DNA of 64,000 nt from Heliopora coerulea. Its lineage: Eukaryota > Cnidaria > Anthozoa > Scleralcyonacea > Helioporidae. The first letter of the stretch is position 1. Each line of letters starts with the position of its first letter. The DNA lies in assembly GCA_030142905.1 (NCBI GenBank), contig JASJOG010000002.1, positions 5,041,501 to 5,105,500 on the forward strand, given 5' to 3'. The position numbers and the translations under genes are program-made. Below the pieces are notes generated by a model. The model was not told where the DNA came from. It ran no database searches and saw only the letters and a list, made by a program, of their open reading frames with translations. Positions 18,345 to 30,050 of this stretch are shown one piece after another.

Positions 18345-21300
18345 AATTATTGTAACCTCTCAACAAACCTTTGTGATGTACCAAATAATCAATCAGCTCT
18401 AGAGTCATAGGTCTTTCTCGTGATGCAGCTCTAACAATGTCATCTCTAGACTTGTTAACAACTCCCACAACTTTATGACTACTAAAAGAGGAAATGAGAC
18501 AATGTAGGTTGGATGAAGCTGATTTACAAGTAGTTATGCTGAGTAAAGTTAAATAAAATTGACTGCATACTCCATAGCCATAGCTGAAACAGAAGTATGG
18601 TATGCTCCTCTACTGGAATCATAACCTGCATCAACAAACACAACCTACATTACAAAAAAAAGGAAAAAAATTTAATCAATCAATAATTAGAAATTCTGAC
18701 TAACTATATACATATAAATAATAATAAAAAACCCCATTTATATATGTATTGTTCATCATAATATATCAATAATGATAAACATATGTATATTTATTTGCTT
18801 TGTATGTATATTGTTTACTTTTCTATTTAATTCATATGCAGTTCTTACCATTTCATTATCCATGTAACCTTCACTTCTCTTGGCATTCTCAATCAGAGCA
18901 TTCATGTTATACTCAGCCATGGTACGAATAGCTTCAAAATATTGCATCTCCGTGTACACTGAAAAAAACAAAATGTACATGTATATCCACATCTATATGT
19001 ATATCTGTAGTATTTAGCAAGCAGATGACTTAGATTGAGAACGATTCCAGTTAACAACAACTACCTTTATTCGTACGCCATGAGGCATGACATTGACAAG
19101 ACAATTATATTCCACATGGAACCCAAAAAGAATATGTGAATTACAAAGGTAACCCAATACAAGATCTCCCCTGTTAAAGCTCACAGTGTCCCTAGAGTTA
19201 TTCTTACAACATAATAAACTAGTCTTAAGATAAACAGTCCTTTATCAATCCTTGTATCTTTCCGGGACTTTGACCTCTCGTCCACTTCGGGTGGTGACCT
19301 TGCTTGATGGGATGTTGGTTGGCGTTGCCTCGATGCTCTGTTGAGCGGGTTCAGTGGGGCCTGGTTTGTTGGTGTTCTCTGTCATCACAACTAGATACCT
19401 GCGGTTTCGGCGAACCTTTCCTTTGGGAGTGGTGATTTCATAGCTCCGTTCTTCCTTGTCTCCGCTAACAGTGCCTTCAATTTTCTGATCTGCTACCCAT
19501 ACCTTCTCCCCCGTAGTTAGTGGAGGTAGCTCACGTGTACCATGATGGTTGTTGAAGTCTCTGGTCTGCCTTTCCTTGATCTCTTCGTCTTTGTACTTTA
19601 AGGTAGTCCAATCAGGAACCTTTGGCCTCATCCCCGCTTTCACTCCAGGCAGGATGGTGCGAAGCTTTCGCGACATGAGGAGCTCGGAAGGGCTGTAAAC
19701 ATACTGCAAAGGTGTTGTCCGATAGTACAACATAGCAAGATACGGATCCTCTGATTTCTCTAGTATGCATTTCACTGTAGCAACGGCTCTCTCTACTTCC
19801 CCATTAGCCTGTGGTTAGTGGGGACTGCTTGTGATGTGGTCAAAACCATACTTTCTGGCGAAGTCTGCGAACTCGGCAGATGCATAGTGTGGACCATTGT
19901 CAGATATTAGGCGTTCGGGTATGCCGTACCTACTGAAAATGGACTTGAGATGACTAACAATGGCTTGGGACGTGGTGCTTGTCAGCTTGGCTATCTCGAT
20001 AAACCTTGAGTAGTAGTCAATGACTAACAGGTACTGGCGAATCCTGAACTGAAACAGGTCTGTTGCAACTTCCTGCCATGGGAACTCGGGTAGGCTAGAG
20101 GGAATCATTGGTTCAGCTCGCTGTTGATTCTTCTCAATACAGACAGCACAGTTCAGCACGGTCTCTTCTATTTGTCTACCCATGCCCGGCCACCAGACCA
20201 ACTGTCTTGTACGCGCTCTACATTTTGTGACGCCTTGGTGACCTGTATGTATCCTATCAAGCATGTCATCTCTCAGTGCCAAAGGAACTACGAGTTGGCT
20301 TCCCTTCAGTAGTAGACCATTGTTCACGGTCAGCTCTGCTTGATGTGGATGATATAGCTTTAATGGACCTTTCACTCGCTCTGGCCATCTTCCTTTGCAG
20401 TACTGTACAACCTGTCGACAGATGTGATCTTGTTCTTGGTGCTTGCGTATCTCTTCTCTTCGAGAATCTGAGGCTGGTAGACTCTCAACCACGTGATTGA
20501 CAAAGAGGTAGACGTCCTCGTGGAACTGTTTGTCAGCAGCCGTCACATCTGGGAGTGGTACTCTGGACAATACATCAGCCGTAATCAGGTCTTTCCCGGG
20601 AACATGCTCAATTCTAAAGCTAAATCTCATTAGACGCATTCGAAATCTCTGGATACGTGGTGGAAGACTGTCGAGGTCCTTTGAGCCCAGCAGTGGAATC
20701 AACGGTTTATGGTCCGTCTGGATCTTGAAAGACTTTCCACCAAGTAGTCGCTAAAGCGTTCGCAGGATCATGTGACTGCAAGTGCCTCTTTTTCGATCTG
20801 AGCATATCTTTGTTCTGTCTCTGTTAGCGCTCTTGAGTGGAATGCAACTGGTCGCCACTGTTTGTCTGGCGGTTTCTGGAGAACAACCGCTCCTAAGCCA
20901 TACGACGATGTATCAGCTAAAACTATGGTATCCCGCTCTGCACAGTAGTGTGCTAGGATTGCACCTCGACTACTCAGCTCCTTCACGTCCGAGAAGGCTT
21001 TGGCTTGTTGCGGTCCCTAAAGCTAGTCATTCTTGCTACTGAGAAGCTCACGTAAAGGTTTTGTCAGTTCGGAAAGCTTGTTTGAGAATTTCAGTATGTC
21101 ACTCGACGAATTCTCCGGCATTTTAGGCGAAATCCTTAAAATCTTTGGCTAAATCTGTTCTCTGGTTCCTAAGCAATCCCACTCCTGACACCATGTAGTA
21201 TTTAGCAAGCAGATGACTTAGATTGAGAATGATTCCAGTTAACATCAACCTTTATTCGTACGCCATGAGGCATGACATTGACAAGACAATTATATTCCAC

Positions 21301-22307
21301 AGGAAACCCAAAAAGAATATGTGAATTACAAAGGTAACCCAATTCTGTAATATCCACATCACATGCATACATATGTATACATGTGTAAAATATGCAAACA
21401 TATGTTATACATAAATGTGTATACTTACATACATATAGATCAATATACTATATTATATAATATATTATATAATATATTATATTATATTATTTTATATTAT
21501 ATTATTTTATATTATATTATTTTATATTATATTATATTACATGACATGACATGACATTATATTATATTATATTATATTTATTATATTTTATTATGTGCAT
21601 GTGTATGTGAACAGTTACTGGCAAATCAATCTCCTAATTTAAAACCAACCATTATGAATGTATTTTTCATCCACGTGACCAATATTTGCAGCATTACAAG
21701 AACTGATGTATTGCCTCCCTAAAAGTCCACATGATGTGAATCCATGTATCATTCTGAATAGAGAAACACTCCTATATGTCAAATACATAATAATGACAAC
21801 CACAAAAAAAAATTCATAACAATATCTACATATCTTGTATGCATTGCAATTTTAACTTATTTCTTACCTCAGGTTTACATAGTATTTTCCTGACAAACTA
21901 GGAGAAGAAAACGGCTGGACATTGTGTTTGTTGTTGCATTTGAAGGTGGCCTTACAAGCATGGCTGTATTTTGATGTTCTCTCCAGTTCCAGACTAGCTG
22001 GATCCAATCTTCTTCCGCACGTACAAACCACGCCATTGTCAACAACAAAATGATTCATCAATCGTCTCAGAGCCGAATGACTCACAAGATAAATAGCGTC
22101 GTCGACAGAGGCAGGTGTATGCAGTTGTAGTCCTGGGTTGACCAATGATTCGGGGACCCCAGAACTGCTAAGATCACTGTCAGGTGAATCATTCGGCATT
22201 GAGTGCTCGTGTATCATGGATTTTTTGTTTGGCAAAGAAGCTGGACTATTTTTGTTGGCATACTCAAACCAGACAGCAAGAAGCTCTTCCAGAAGATCCG
22301 CGTTCAC
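18345..22307 (-). CDS. Multi-exon gene of unknown family, possibly DDE-transposase derived
   Basis: Minus-strand exon-like blocks with good splice sites. Block A is 21868-22307 (acidic N-part, then a zinc-type cluster CTCGRRLD...CKATFKCNN...YYVNLR, donor GTAAGA). Block B is about 21640-21755 (acceptor TTCAG; MIHGFTSCGLLGRQYISSCN). Block C is 18849-18958 (acceptor TTTTTTCAG; YTEMQYFEAIRTMAEYN, donor GTAAGA), D is 18571-18644 (VVFVDAGYDSSRGAYHTSV) and E is about 18345-18495 (SHKVVGVVNKSRDDIVRAAS). The D-x-x-Y-D-S-S element after a Cys-rich region resembles transposon-derived proteins with a GDGRxDSPG core, but a search is needed. The N-terminal start and the 3' end are not resolved. The gypsy copy 19006-21349 sits in the intron between B and C. 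Confidence 0.5.
19001..19005. repeat. Target-site duplication of gypsy copy 2, left
   Basis: ATATC abuts the left LTR and recurs at 21350-21354 after the right LTR. Five base pairs is the usual Ty3/gypsy duplication. Confidence 0.7.
19006..19161 (-). repeat. 3' LTR of gypsy copy 2
   Basis: 156 bp. It is close to 21194-21349, with a 3-bp indel and a few substitutions. On the sense strand the end is AAATACTACA. The inner boundary (near 19161) is less certain, because the two copies differ in their last six bases. Confidence 0.85.
19245..20702 (-). pseudogene. Gypsy copy 2 integrase with RNase H tail (one stop codon)
   Basis: From 20702: RNase H tail with HVPGKDLITADVLSR, zinc-binding H-H-C-C (HTGHQGVTKCR...CAVC), then the catalytic core Asp in LLVIDYYSRFIE and Asp in LISDNGPHYAS. 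A premature TAA just after ITSSPH (about 19813) separates the third acidic residue (NGEVERAVATVK, near 19780) from the rest. The C-terminal part (19245-19775) has YYRTTPLQYVYSPSELLM and ends RSGREVKVPERYKD. The enzyme would be truncated. Confidence 0.88.
20720..21135 (-). pseudogene. Gypsy copy 2 gag start fused to RNase H remnant
   Basis: Minus-strand remnants: a short gag-like start near 21120, KLTKPLRELLSS, then AHYCAERDTIVLADTSSYGL and EKEALAVTWACE (RNase H acidic residues present). Stops occur near 21015-21025. The junction near 21100 marks the internal deletion. Confidence 0.7.
21194..21349 (-). repeat. 5' LTR of gypsy copy 2
   Basis: Partner of 19006-19161, followed by the duplicated target ATATC at 21350-21354. 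Confidence 0.85.
21360..21600. repeat. Microsatellites: (CATA)n-like then (TATAT)n
   Basis: Long runs of ATATTATATTATTTT and a short CATGACATGACATGACAT stretch. Pure simple repeat in the intron beside the gypsy insertion; the open frame across it is an artefact. Confidence 0.9.
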
Positions 22308-22309
22308 CG

Positions 22310-23203
22310 TCGATGTTTATGTTATCGTGAGGTTCAAGTGGCCTTTCACAAACTCAATATTTTGCCTTATATTTTCGATTCTAGCCTTATCACGTTTCTT
22401 CACCTCAATTTTTATGTTATATCTAACCTTGTTGCACAAAATCTCAGCCCCATGTTTCTCGTAATACTCTGTTTATCTCAGACTTCGATGTGCAAACTTA
22501 CACCGAACGGGTATCAAAATCCCGCAATCAATTGCGCGTGTAAATGAGAAAGATTCCGATGGTCATGCACCGTATATTCAGAAGGGTAGAAAGCCAAGAC
22601 ATTGCCTCAGCGGAGTTTAGTGGTACCATTCATCACCTGCGGACAATAGTCGTAGGAGCATGTCGGTAGAGCGCATCAATAATTGGACACTACGCTTGAA
22701 ATTTCAAACAAAACACCGTCTCATAACATTTGATATAAATGTAGGTTGAGAAAGAAAACAGTCACGAAACATTTGCGTGTATAAATAATGTTAAATTGAC
22801 AAAAAGCTATGGGCATCTTCCCTATGACTTCGTCTGCCATGATAATTTCAATTTGCCGCCATCTGCACTGGTTGGGGGGCGGAGCTTTGAAGGACCTATG
22901 CCCTTTTATAGCGCGGCTCCGTGTTTAAGAGAATGTTCGAATAACTATACGCCTAAAAACTTTAGATTAAAATAGTATAGTGCACTTAGCTTGCGTTGAC
23001 TGATAATACCCATAGGTCAGATTGAACGAAATTTCAAATTCTTTTCTTCTAACGTTTACGGAAAGACTTTGATTACCTGTTAGCACTAGTGTCAGAAAAC
23101 ATTTTAACCAACTCAAAATCACATTCACAAAGCACATTCTTGCCTTTACCTCCTATCAAATAATTCTCTCTACTGGTATCCTTCATTTTTGTAAATATAT
23201 ACA
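22310..23203. other. No gene recognised
   Basis: Intergenic DNA upstream of the minus-strand gene, possibly including its promoter. Two overlapping plus-strand frames (22138-22547) are antisense to block A and have no coding character. Nothing else I can support. Confidence 0.4.
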
Positions 23204-23504
23204 TAGGCGTACGGGCTGGAGGGCAGGGAGCAACTGCCCCCCGATTTGCAGAGGACCAGATTCGGGAAAATGGCTCAGGTAGAATTGCGAAAAATAAATT
23301 TCTAAGTGTGATTAAAACAGAAAAATTTTCAAAAATCAGTAACGATGAACAAGAGTTTTGATATTAGCGTACATTGAAGTTGCCATATAGATACCATGTA
23401 CATTATGTAATTCTTATTAAGTTTTTTTCTAACTAAAAATTCGAGCAGAGCCATTCGTGCTGATTGTATCTGCCCCCCTAAAATGATTAAGACTCGTACG
23501 CCTA
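23204..23504. mobile_element. MITE-like repeat, about 300 bp
   Basis: Bounded by inverted ends TAGGCGTACG (23204-23213) and CGTACGCCTA (23495-23504), lying in a TA-rich target (TATATACA before, TTAATATATA after). The interior has the G/C-rich strings GCAACTGCCCCCCG and TGCCCCCCTAAA. No coding potential. A non-autonomous DNA transposon is the simplest reading. Confidence 0.65.
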
Positions 23505-23929
23505 TTAATATATATATATATAATCCAATAATCCTTTTTCATCGTGCAATTTTCGTGGATGACTTGTCCTTTATTTTAAGTAAAGTAACTTCAAAATTTG
23601 CTTAGTTCATTTTACATTTCTTATAGCAACTCCCATATTCGAGCATAACAGAGGAAATATTCCTATCTCATTCTTTGGAAATTCATTCGTCATCGAAAGT
23701 CTGTAGACAGCACATTGTTTTCATGGTTCTGTAAAGGTAAGAGCTATTAAGTTCGTTAAAGGAACGTTTAGAAATCTATCCCTGGACAAATGGTTGAAAG
23801 TTTTTCCTGGGCAAATGATTAATTGTAACTTTTACAAAAACAAAAAATAGAGAAAATTTATTGTAGACACCCCCCCAGATTTCATGTACTTTGTTGCTAA
23901 TTGTTGTGTTTTATTTTAAGACCTAAAAG

Positions 23930-24290
23930 AAGTTAGGGTTGCCACCCTTCATGGAACATGCAATTCTAGGACTTTTAAGGACATTTTTCAGAAAATTCAA
24001 GGACCAAATTGAGTAAACATTTTTGACGGTAGCGTGCTTTGCAGATTAAGCAATTTTGGCTAAATATAATTGCATGGTACATCATTTACGTTCCAAAGTT
24101 CTACAAGAAAGGGGAAAGTTTTTTATTTACATACTTCAACAATGTTCAGCTAAACTGTAAGGATATTTCAGAACATTTAAGGACCTTTATTCATATTCAA
24201 GGATTTTTCAGGTCTGGATTTTTGTTTTTCAAATTCAAGGAGTTTCCAGGATTTTCAAGGACAGTGGGAACTCCCAACACTGATTTTAAT
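23930..24290. repeat. Interspersed repeat with TTCAAGGA motifs
   Basis: Contains many copies of AAGGAC/TTCAAGGA (for example TTTTAAGGACATTT, CAAGGACCAAATTG, TTCAAGGATTTTTCAGG, TTTTCAAGGACAGTGG). The ends GGGTTGCCACCC and GGGAACTCCCAAC are G/C-rich. It looks like a dispersed non-coding repeat of cnidarian type, family unknown. Confidence 0.45.
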
Positions 24291-24755
24291 TGCTAATCGA
24301 CACGATCATATTGCATATTAGTCAGACAGTATTAAGCTTTTACATATATACGTTGAACAGCAGTCAAAGTTAAAAATGTTCTTTAGAGACTATATGACTA
24401 AGAATTATTTTACACTCTAAACTAGCATAGCTTTGGGTACGTGAAAAGGTAAAATAAAATGACCAATGAGAGCAGAAACTACGCATGATACCAAAAAATA
24501 ACTTTGACGGGCTCTCGAGCTTTAAGTTCACGCTCTTCATCATCTCTATTATCGCCAATTTGACAGTAGACGATTAGATTTTATTCGATAAAAAGTAACA
24601 ATTTATTACAAAAACCCAAGAAAGTATTTTTTTTCTACTTATATTCCCTATACGCTCATAGGACTCGAGGGGTGTCGGGGACTGGGCTATAGAAATAGAC
24701 ACGTCATTAGTGCGAAAAAAAGGGTGTGCTAAGCATGCTAGTTTTTTTCTGAAGT

Positions 24756-26965
24756 GTGTTATCTACATTAGCAATAAAATCTTCAAAATTAGTGACTTGC
24801 CCTGAATACATTCTTGGGAGGCAAAGAATTCGGGACAGAGGGAGTAAGAACCTGAAAATGCAGTCAGAACACGACTATGCTACAACATCAAAATCCTACC
24901 AAAAGTTTCAAGGTTCCAGAAAACTTGATTGCCCTGCTGAAATCCAGATAATGTGTATTCGAGTACTTACGGAATGTGAAGTTGACAAAAGTTCATGTCA
25001 TACGCAGAATGGGATAAAGATAGCAAAACAGAGTGTTTTGAAAAAACTAAAGAACGATCTTACTTTTGAGGATAACCGTGTTTTAACGATGACGCGATTT
25101 TATGTTAAGATTCCTCTTTGTATGGTCCACCATGGGCATCCTGTGGGGAAGTCTGGAGCATATAATCAGTCGGTTGACAAGAGAATCTGACAAGATTTAC
25201 AACCTCGTTCCTCGTGGCATCACAAGGCCTGATGAAGTGAAGAGATGCATTGATGAATATGTTGAACGAGAACTGGTGCTTAATATACCTGCCGCAGCTA
25301 GGCCACGAAAAAGCAATCGAAAATATTATTCCACGCGGCAAGATCTACGAAATCATATTACCAAGACAATCTGCGCCCTGAAATACAGCAAAGATGACCA
25401 TGAATCCCTTAAAATGAAAGTAAAGGAGTGGGAGAAGCAGGGTGATGGTAACTTCTTCTACCGACCAAGAGCGTTGCAAGATACTGATGAGAAAGAGGCT
25501 GCTGATAAGTTTTTGTTCATCCATCAACAAAAATGGCAGCAGAATCTGCTGAGGAGATACAAATCAAACTTCATGCTTATGGACACAACCTAAAAGACAA
25601 AGAAGTACGTTCTACCCCTCTTTTTCGTTTGTGTACATTGTAACGTTGGCTACAAAGTTGTTGCTTCTTTCATCTGCAGGAACGAAGGTGCCGAGTCAAT
25701 ATCTGAGGCTTTGTCAATCATCAAGTCCTGGAACACTTGGTGGGAACCATCATATTTTATGGTAGACTTTTCCACTGCAGAAATCAATGGGATCAAAGAA
25801 CAGTTTCCCAATTTCTAAGTGTATATACGTGATTTTCACGGGATCCAGGCATGACAGAGATGGTCGCACACTGGTAGAAATGGTCTAACTGCTGGACAAC
25901 AGGAAGCCTTTCTTGCCATGCTTCAAAGAGTAGCTTATTCCCGCGGCAAAAAGCAATTTGAAGAAGCGCTTATGACCCTGCGTAACTCCAAAGTCTATCG
26001 CGATAAGGTGAAAGTAAGAGATTATGTAGAGAAAGTCTGGATGCCGTGTGTAAAGCGTTGGGCACACGTCTATCGAAATCAGGAGGCCGTGAATATTGTC
26101 AATACGAACAATGGTGTCGAAGCTCAGAATAACTATTTTAAGTATAACTACCTCCTAGGTGTTAAGAATTACAATTAAGAATACACCTAAGAATTCTGAG
26201 CTGGGCTCTGATCTTTTTGTTACGATTACGCTTTCCGCCCGGAAAATCAATAGCCAAGATTATAACTACCTCCCCAGATCTGTCGACAAATCAGTCTATG
26301 CCATCTTTGTTATGCTTGTCTAGTGCTTTCTTTCAGATTCATACCAACACTACATCGAAACTAACATCAAGCAGAGCAGTATGTACAGGAGATACAGCAA
26401 TGACGTCCCAAACTATTTGCGCAACAGACCAAGCCATTTCATTAAACACTGAATGAAGAGTAGGTTCGCTGAAAGTGACGTGGAGTGTCTTAACTTCGCC
26501 AAAGGCAAATTTAAAGTTAAGAACTCCTCCAAATCCCAGCTGTATTACATGGTCGACCTTCAAATTCCACGGTGTACGTGTGAAGCCTGGCTTAAAAAGT
26601 CATTTTCCTTGCAAGCATTTTTTGCTGTATTCAACGCATTTGATGAATTTAGTTTCAACTTACTGCCCGAGTCCTACAAGAATTGTGTGTTTATTACGTT
26701 GGATGTGAGTCATGCTGAGTACGTGCATCCAAACCACAAAGATGATGGCAAGATTGAAAAACCCGATAGCACACCAAGTGGACGTAATGCAAAAAACGAC
26801 GATGGGAATGGTGAAGACGAGGCAGAAATGGACTACAATATAGAGGATATTCATAAGATCAGCAAGTCTAGTGACAGCTCAACATCTCGCTCCAGCCACC
26901 CACAACCGGGTCTGTCGTCCAGTCAACCCAAAGAAGCTAATCTTAGAAAGATTCTCTTAAAATAA
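24756..26965 (+). pseudogene. MULE-type transposase with SWIM zinc finger (decayed)
   Basis: Plus-strand homology runs through several frames. An N-terminal CaRF-like region is at 24800-25140 (GSRKLDCPAEIQIMC). A helical region follows (STRQDLRNHITKTICALKYS). The MULE DDE domain has first Asp in FMLMDTT (25585), second in SYFMVDFSTAEINGIKEQFP (25760) and the Glu in NTNNGVEAQNNYFKY (26110). A SWIM finger is at 26530-26620 (VDLQIPRCTCEAWL, then CKH only in the next frame). Stops at 25591 and about 25820 and frame breaks near 26180 and 26600 show decay. Mutator-like transposases of this form cut and paste DNA; SWIM binds DNA or protein. Confidence 0.85.
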
Positions 26966-27561
26966 AATTGATGTTATCCGTAATACAGTATTTTGCGTCG
27001 ACAATATTACTGGCCTTGAAGAAAGCATCGCAGCTGTGGACGACATTCAAAGAAAAATGTCTGCTTACCGCACCTTTGAGAATAGCCTTCCTACCCTCAT
27101 CAGCCCGGTGAAGAAAAAGTTAAAAGTAATAAGTGTGGATTATCACAAAGTTCTGCACAAGCCACTTTCGTTACGTCGCAAGCGAAAAGGGTACAAAGAA
27201 GGGAAGTGCACCACTTCCAATCCTGTCGTTATTGACCTGAGCAGCTCTCCAACGACTGAAAACACCCAGGTATGTAGAGAAGCTATTTCTCAAGGGCATA
27301 CTGTACATGCTTTAAAATTAATACAATAAAGTCATTTACTTGAAAACCTGGATCAATAAGATCCAGTTCACCTGGGTAACCTGGATCAATAAGATCTATA
27401 CGTATTACATTGGTTTTCCTTGAGAATTTCGTTGAGCAATAAGCTTGTTTGTTTAGAATATCGTGAAATAGCAGAGATATAGTGGTAATCGATTCATCAG
27501 ATCATGAAGCCACAACAGACATGGAGTATGATGTCGCTCCTCCTGATAGCGGTGTCGACAG
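26966..27561 (+). pseudogene. Linker exons with basic and SUMO-interaction-like motifs
   Basis: The exon at 27036-27269 (donor GTATGT after ACCCAG) has a basic stretch (LRRKRKGYKEGK) and a hydrophobic-acidic-Ser motif PVVIDLSSSP. The exon at about 27478-27561 has a second one, VVIDSSDHEATTD, with donor GTAAGG. V-V-I-D-L/S followed by Ser/Asp is the classical SUMO-interaction pattern. It lies between the transposase and a Ulp1 (SUMO protease-like) domain, which makes the motif notable. Annotation is by pattern only. Confidence 0.5.
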
Positions 27562-27769
27562 GTAAGGCACGAGCTGATCTTTCTTTTCACTTTTGCCCCA
27601 TGTTTTCTTAACTCATTAAGGGGCAAGGACGCATCAAGGCTTATCACTTAGGTGAATAAAATGGTCTGGCGTTAACCAGAATAAAATGTTCAAGTGCACC
27701 CTTACTCGTTAATGGATTAGTTACCATTGATCAATGTTCTTGATTTTTTATTTTCTTTGGTTAATTATT

Positions 27770-29940
27770 TAGTTCTCCTGATGTCAGTGAGATCAATGTC
27801 AAGTGCGACACAGTAAGTAGAGTGAAAAGTGCAAAGAAGACCCAGGCGACTCCGAAACAGGTTTAGTTGGATATTGGGCGTGCAAATATGCGACTGTGTG
27901 ATCTATGGACTGTTCTTCCTCTTAATGAGATTTCTACAGCAGATCTCCAGGCTATAAAAAAATCACGTCCAGATTTCACTCCAGGATGGCTTACTGATTT
28001 GGTAATGGTCCATATTTTACTCTTCTTCCTTTCCTTAAAGAATCACATGTTCCAACCGCCAAGGTTCACAATATTTTGTTGATCTGGATTCTACAATCTG
28101 TGGAAAATTGAATATCAAGAATATAAGCAAAAATATTAATAAAGTTTGTTTTCTTTGTTCTTCACAGATATATTCTGACTTTATTTTGAGGAAAATGTTG
28201 ACACTATCGATTGGGTCACTGTCACAAATATCTCGGGTAAGGAGCATTTGAACCCCCATATTGATCAAAAGAGTGATGCCAGCAAAAACAATGCTTCCTT
28301 ACTTGACATACAGGTGTCTATTGCACAAAAAAAAACTGGTCACAACTAACCATGACAATATTTAAAATTTATTTTTCATATAATTCAGTCCTTAGTTATG
28401 CCCATGGTAATTGATTTTTATGGGGGAAAACCTCTGGTTAAAAAATGCAGTAAGTGAAGCTCAACCGGTGCAATAACTCTATTATCATTTTCTTTTGCCC
28501 ATGTTAACATATATCACCTCACTAACACATATGGGTCATTGATGGTTATTTGTGGTTTCTTCACAACATCGACAGCAGAGTCTTGGCAGCAGAATGCTAT
28601 ACATCAAACTTAATTCACCGCGGATGTAGTACCCGACGAATTTGGGCAGACCGAGACTTTACAAATGTGAATTAGATTCTGCTCCCAATGAACCTCCTTT
28701 CTAGTCATTGGATATTACTAGTAAGTTATATCATGATAACAATACAGAAGATGCACAGATACCCTGCTCTGATTGGGGTGAGGTGGGGTGTTTGTCCAAG
28801 GAGATGCTCTTTAATGCATGCTCAATCTGAAACCAGAAGATTTCCTGTCTTACTTCACCAATCCAAATTTTTCCCAAATTTAATGCTCTTTTTCCTACTG
28901 AGGTTCAATTCTAAGCTTTTTTCTCAAACTTTATAGTGGGTAGTTGAATGAGTGGTGCCTTGCCTCTAAACACACCCTCCCCTAATCAATGTCTTATCAA
29001 GTTATTGATTTTCATCCAATTACTGGCTTTTTATAAATGCAACAGAAGGAAGTTGTACCCAGACCCATTTGAAGGTGCTGTAAGTTACACCCTGGCCTTT
29101 TCGGCCTCCCCTCTGCTAATGACACACATTTCCAAATAACGTCATGATTGATAGCATTAAAGTGTCTATGTTTTGGTAAGAATATATTAATTTCTAATAG
29201 TATGTTCTTTCAGTGTAGTAATAGTTCTTAAATACCGAAGAAGAGTTGTAGAACCTGTTTTGTATCACGCTTTGTTCTCTAGATTTGTGGGCAAATTATT
29301 CAAATTCAATAACCCATATTAGCATAAAGCAACTAATGGTCTATTACAAATTCTCAACTGTAATTGGCAGAGCTACTCACTGTCTATTCATCATAGACCA
29401 CTAATAGTGAAAGGTGCCATAAAAAACCCTGTATTTTTTCAAGCTTTCAAAACGTTGTGATGGAATTTGTTGAAATAATATTTTCCAAATAGTTGGTTTA
29501 TATGTTATTTTATTTGGTAAATATATGTGATCCAGTGCAAAGTCATTTACGTGTTTAATAAATATCACAAAATTATTTTGAACTTTGCAAGCATTTTTTA
29601 AATATTTTCAGTGCCTTTGTGGATTTAAAGACTGGTTGGGAATCCTCTGCATGGCCTTGTCTGCAACCCAAACATGTTTTACAGACGGATGGACATAACT
29701 GTGGTGTCTATGTTTGCCTGGTAAATGTTTTACCCAATAGTTTTAAAATTAAAAGCTTGTTAACTTTGATTTTTGTCTTAAACAAAGACTCAGTTATTTA
29801 ACTAAATATGCATAAAACTTTTTTTTAGTTTGCCCGACTTCCTGTTACCAACAAATCCCTTGAACGTACCCCAATCATGGTGAATAAGCAAGAGGTTGCT
29901 ATCTACACTCTTTGGAGCCTTTTATGATGATGTTAAGATC
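27770..29940 (+). pseudogene. Ulp1-like cysteine protease exons of the MULE gene
   Basis: Exons in order: 27772-27812 (SPDVSEINVKCDT); 27838-28005 (RLCDLWTVLPLNEISTADLQAI, DFTPGWLTD, the usual Ulp1 N-motif); 28168-28237 (YSDFILRKMLTLS). Next comes 28600-28720 with MNLLSSHWILLV, the catalytic His motif, preceded by an in-frame stop. Then 29613-29722 with the Gln and Cys motif QTDGHNCGVYVC, and 29829-29925 (FARLPVTNKS...AIYTLWSL). A catalytic Asp is not evident. The family cleaves ubiquitin-like proteins. The exon at 28600 has lost its frame, so the protein is not functional here. Confidence 0.75.
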
Positions 29941-30050
29941 TAAGCAAACAGCTAGTGGGTAGTAGCCTATGAACCCTAAGTTCCAGAGGAGGATTATGCT
30001 GTCCGGTAGCATCATTTCTGATTTTATGGTAATTGCCATTTTATAATTTC

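Larger units (their letters stand above)
19006..21349 (-). mobile_element. Internally deleted Ty3/gypsy element with two LTRs
   Basis: Direct repeats 19006-19161 and 21194-21349 bound a 2.0-kb interior on the minus strand. Right after the 5' LTR (21194) the minus strand reads TGGTGTCAGGAGTGGGAT, a primer-binding site starting TGG. Before the 3' LTR is an AGGGGAGATCT-type polypurine tract. The leader and a few gag codons (MPENSSSD, near 21120) are joined to the very end of RT. Thus gag, protease and nearly all RT are deleted and only RNase H and integrase remain. It is a non-autonomous derivative. Confidence 0.88.

Noticed and set aside
21363..21554. Tyr/Ile-rich small protein
   Set aside because: Translation of a CATA/TATAT microsatellite.
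22138..22547. Plus-strand open frames of 108 and 114 residues
   Set aside because: Antisense to the Cys-rich exon 21868-22307, which has a splice donor and better coding character.
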